Shown here piece by piece: positions 4,784 to 5,325 of a stretch of 5,325 bases of DNA (the stretch's first letter is position 1; each line of letters starts with the position of its first letter). The translations under genes and the position numbers were made by a program. The notes under the pieces were generated by a model. That model was not told where the DNA came from. It saw nothing but the letters and a program-made list of their open reading frames with translations, and searched no databases. Source of the stretch: Sphingomonadales bacterium UBA658 (GTDB lineage: Bacteria; Pseudomonadota; Alphaproteobacteria; Sphingomonadales; Sphingomonadaceae); the NCBI GenBank assembly GCA_002299195.1, contig DBOA01000060.1:1-5325 (forward strand), in the 5' to 3' direction.

Positions 4784-5325
4784 ATGAAGATCATCGTCCC
4801 CGTTAAGCGGGTCATCGATTATAATGTTAAGCCGCGGGTTAAGCCCGATGGTTCGGGTGTTGATTTGGCGAATGTCAAAATGAGCATGAACCCGTTTGAC
4901 GAAATCGCGGTGGAAGAAGCGCTGCGTTTGCGTGAAAAGGGCGTTGCGACCGAAGTCATCGCAGTGTCGATCGGACCGGACAAGGCGCAAGAAACGCTGC
5001 GTACGGCGCTCGCCATGGGTGCTGACCGCGCGATCCTCGTCGTTGCTGAAGATGTCGAGCCGCTCGCGGTTGCCAAGATCCTTGCGAAGGTCATGGACGA
5101 AGAACAGCCCGGCCTCGTCATTCTTGGCAAGCAGGCCATTGACGATGACTCGAACCAGACTGGCCAAATGCTCGCTGCTTTGACCGGTCGTCCGCAGGGC
5201 ACCTTTGCGAACACGGTCAACGTGTCCGGTGATGAAGTGCATGTCGCGCGCGAAGTCGATGGCGGTTTGCAGACCGTAGCGTTGAAGATGCCAGCTATCA
5301 TCACGACCGACCTGCGCTTGAACGA
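4784..5325 (+). CDS. etfB: Electron transfer flavoprotein beta subunit (partial, C-terminus off the window)
   Basis: The first 180 residues of about 250 expected are present. EtfB with EtfA forms the soluble heterodimer that accepts electrons from acyl-CoA dehydrogenases and related flavoenzymes and passes them to ETF:ubiquinone oxidoreductase. The start MKIIVPVKRV and the block MSMNPFDEIAVEEALRL are characteristic. GADRAILV leads into GKQAIDDDSNQTGQ (115-128), which is the AMP-binding region of the beta subunit. The family signature REVDGGLQTV with PAIITTDLRLNE closes the visible part at the right edge. An AAGGA 7 nt upstream supports the start. It lies 83 bp after the methyltransferase, far enough for a separate promoter, and a symmetric motif occupies part of that gap. 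By common gene order etfA should follow beyond the window; that is an expectation, not seen here. Confidence 0.97.
   Translation, partial: MKIIVPVKRVIDYNVKPRVKPDGSGVDLANVKMSMNPFDEIAVEEALRLREKGVATEVIAVSIGPDKAQETLRTALAMGADRAILVVAEDVEPLAVAKILAKVMDEEQPGLVILGKQAIDDDSNQTGQMLAALTGRPQGTFANTVNVSGDEVHVAREVDGGLQTVALKMPAIITTDLRLN

Noticed and set aside
4715..5304. Two long reverse-strand frames over etfB (about 175 and 161 residues)
   Set aside because: Both are antisense to the clear EtfB sequence, and their translations show no domain.

Overview
This window looks like ordinary chromosomal DNA from an alphaproteobacterium, most likely a sphingomonad (order Sphingomonadales). The clues are moderately high GC, a cysteine-free ribosomal protein L36 ending in KTQPRFKARQG, and the alphaproteobacterial character of SucC and EtfB. 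The genus cannot be fixed from the sequence alone. I see no phage genes, transposase, CRISPR array, toxin-antitoxin pair or recognisable defence system.

Layout: positions 1-1602 carry a leftward pair. An outer-membrane-type lipoprotein with a DUF4136-like C-terminus (1009-1602) is followed 25 bp later by a zinc carboxypeptidase of the M14 cytosolic-carboxypeptidase-like group (starts at 983, runs off the left edge). A divergent intergenic region (1603-1755) separates them from the rightward genes. These are rpmJ (L36, 1756-1881), which is followed by a clear intrinsic terminator (1921-1959), then a HAD-superfamily hydrolase (1984-2595). A 163-bp intergenic region (2596-2758) holds a GC-rich imperfect inverted repeat and a perfect 12-bp palindrome. 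It leads into sucC (2759-3967, succinyl-CoA synthetase beta), which is followed only 4 bp later by a class I SAM-dependent methyltransferase (3972-4700). An 83-bp gap with an unusual ACGT-rich symmetric motif precedes etfB (4784 to the right edge, electron transfer flavoprotein beta).

Functionally, the right half is central metabolism. SucC is half of the TCA enzyme that makes succinate with substrate-level phosphorylation, and EtfB is half of the flavoprotein that takes electrons from acyl-CoA dehydrogenases to the quinone pool. Two features stand out: the usual partner sucD is not next to sucC, and a methyltransferase of unknown substrate occupies that place, apparently translationally coupled to sucC. 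The most useful follow-ups are the role of that methyltransferase, the symmetric motifs upstream of sucC and etfB, and the inverted repeat after the HAD gene. None of these amounts to strong evidence for a new system.
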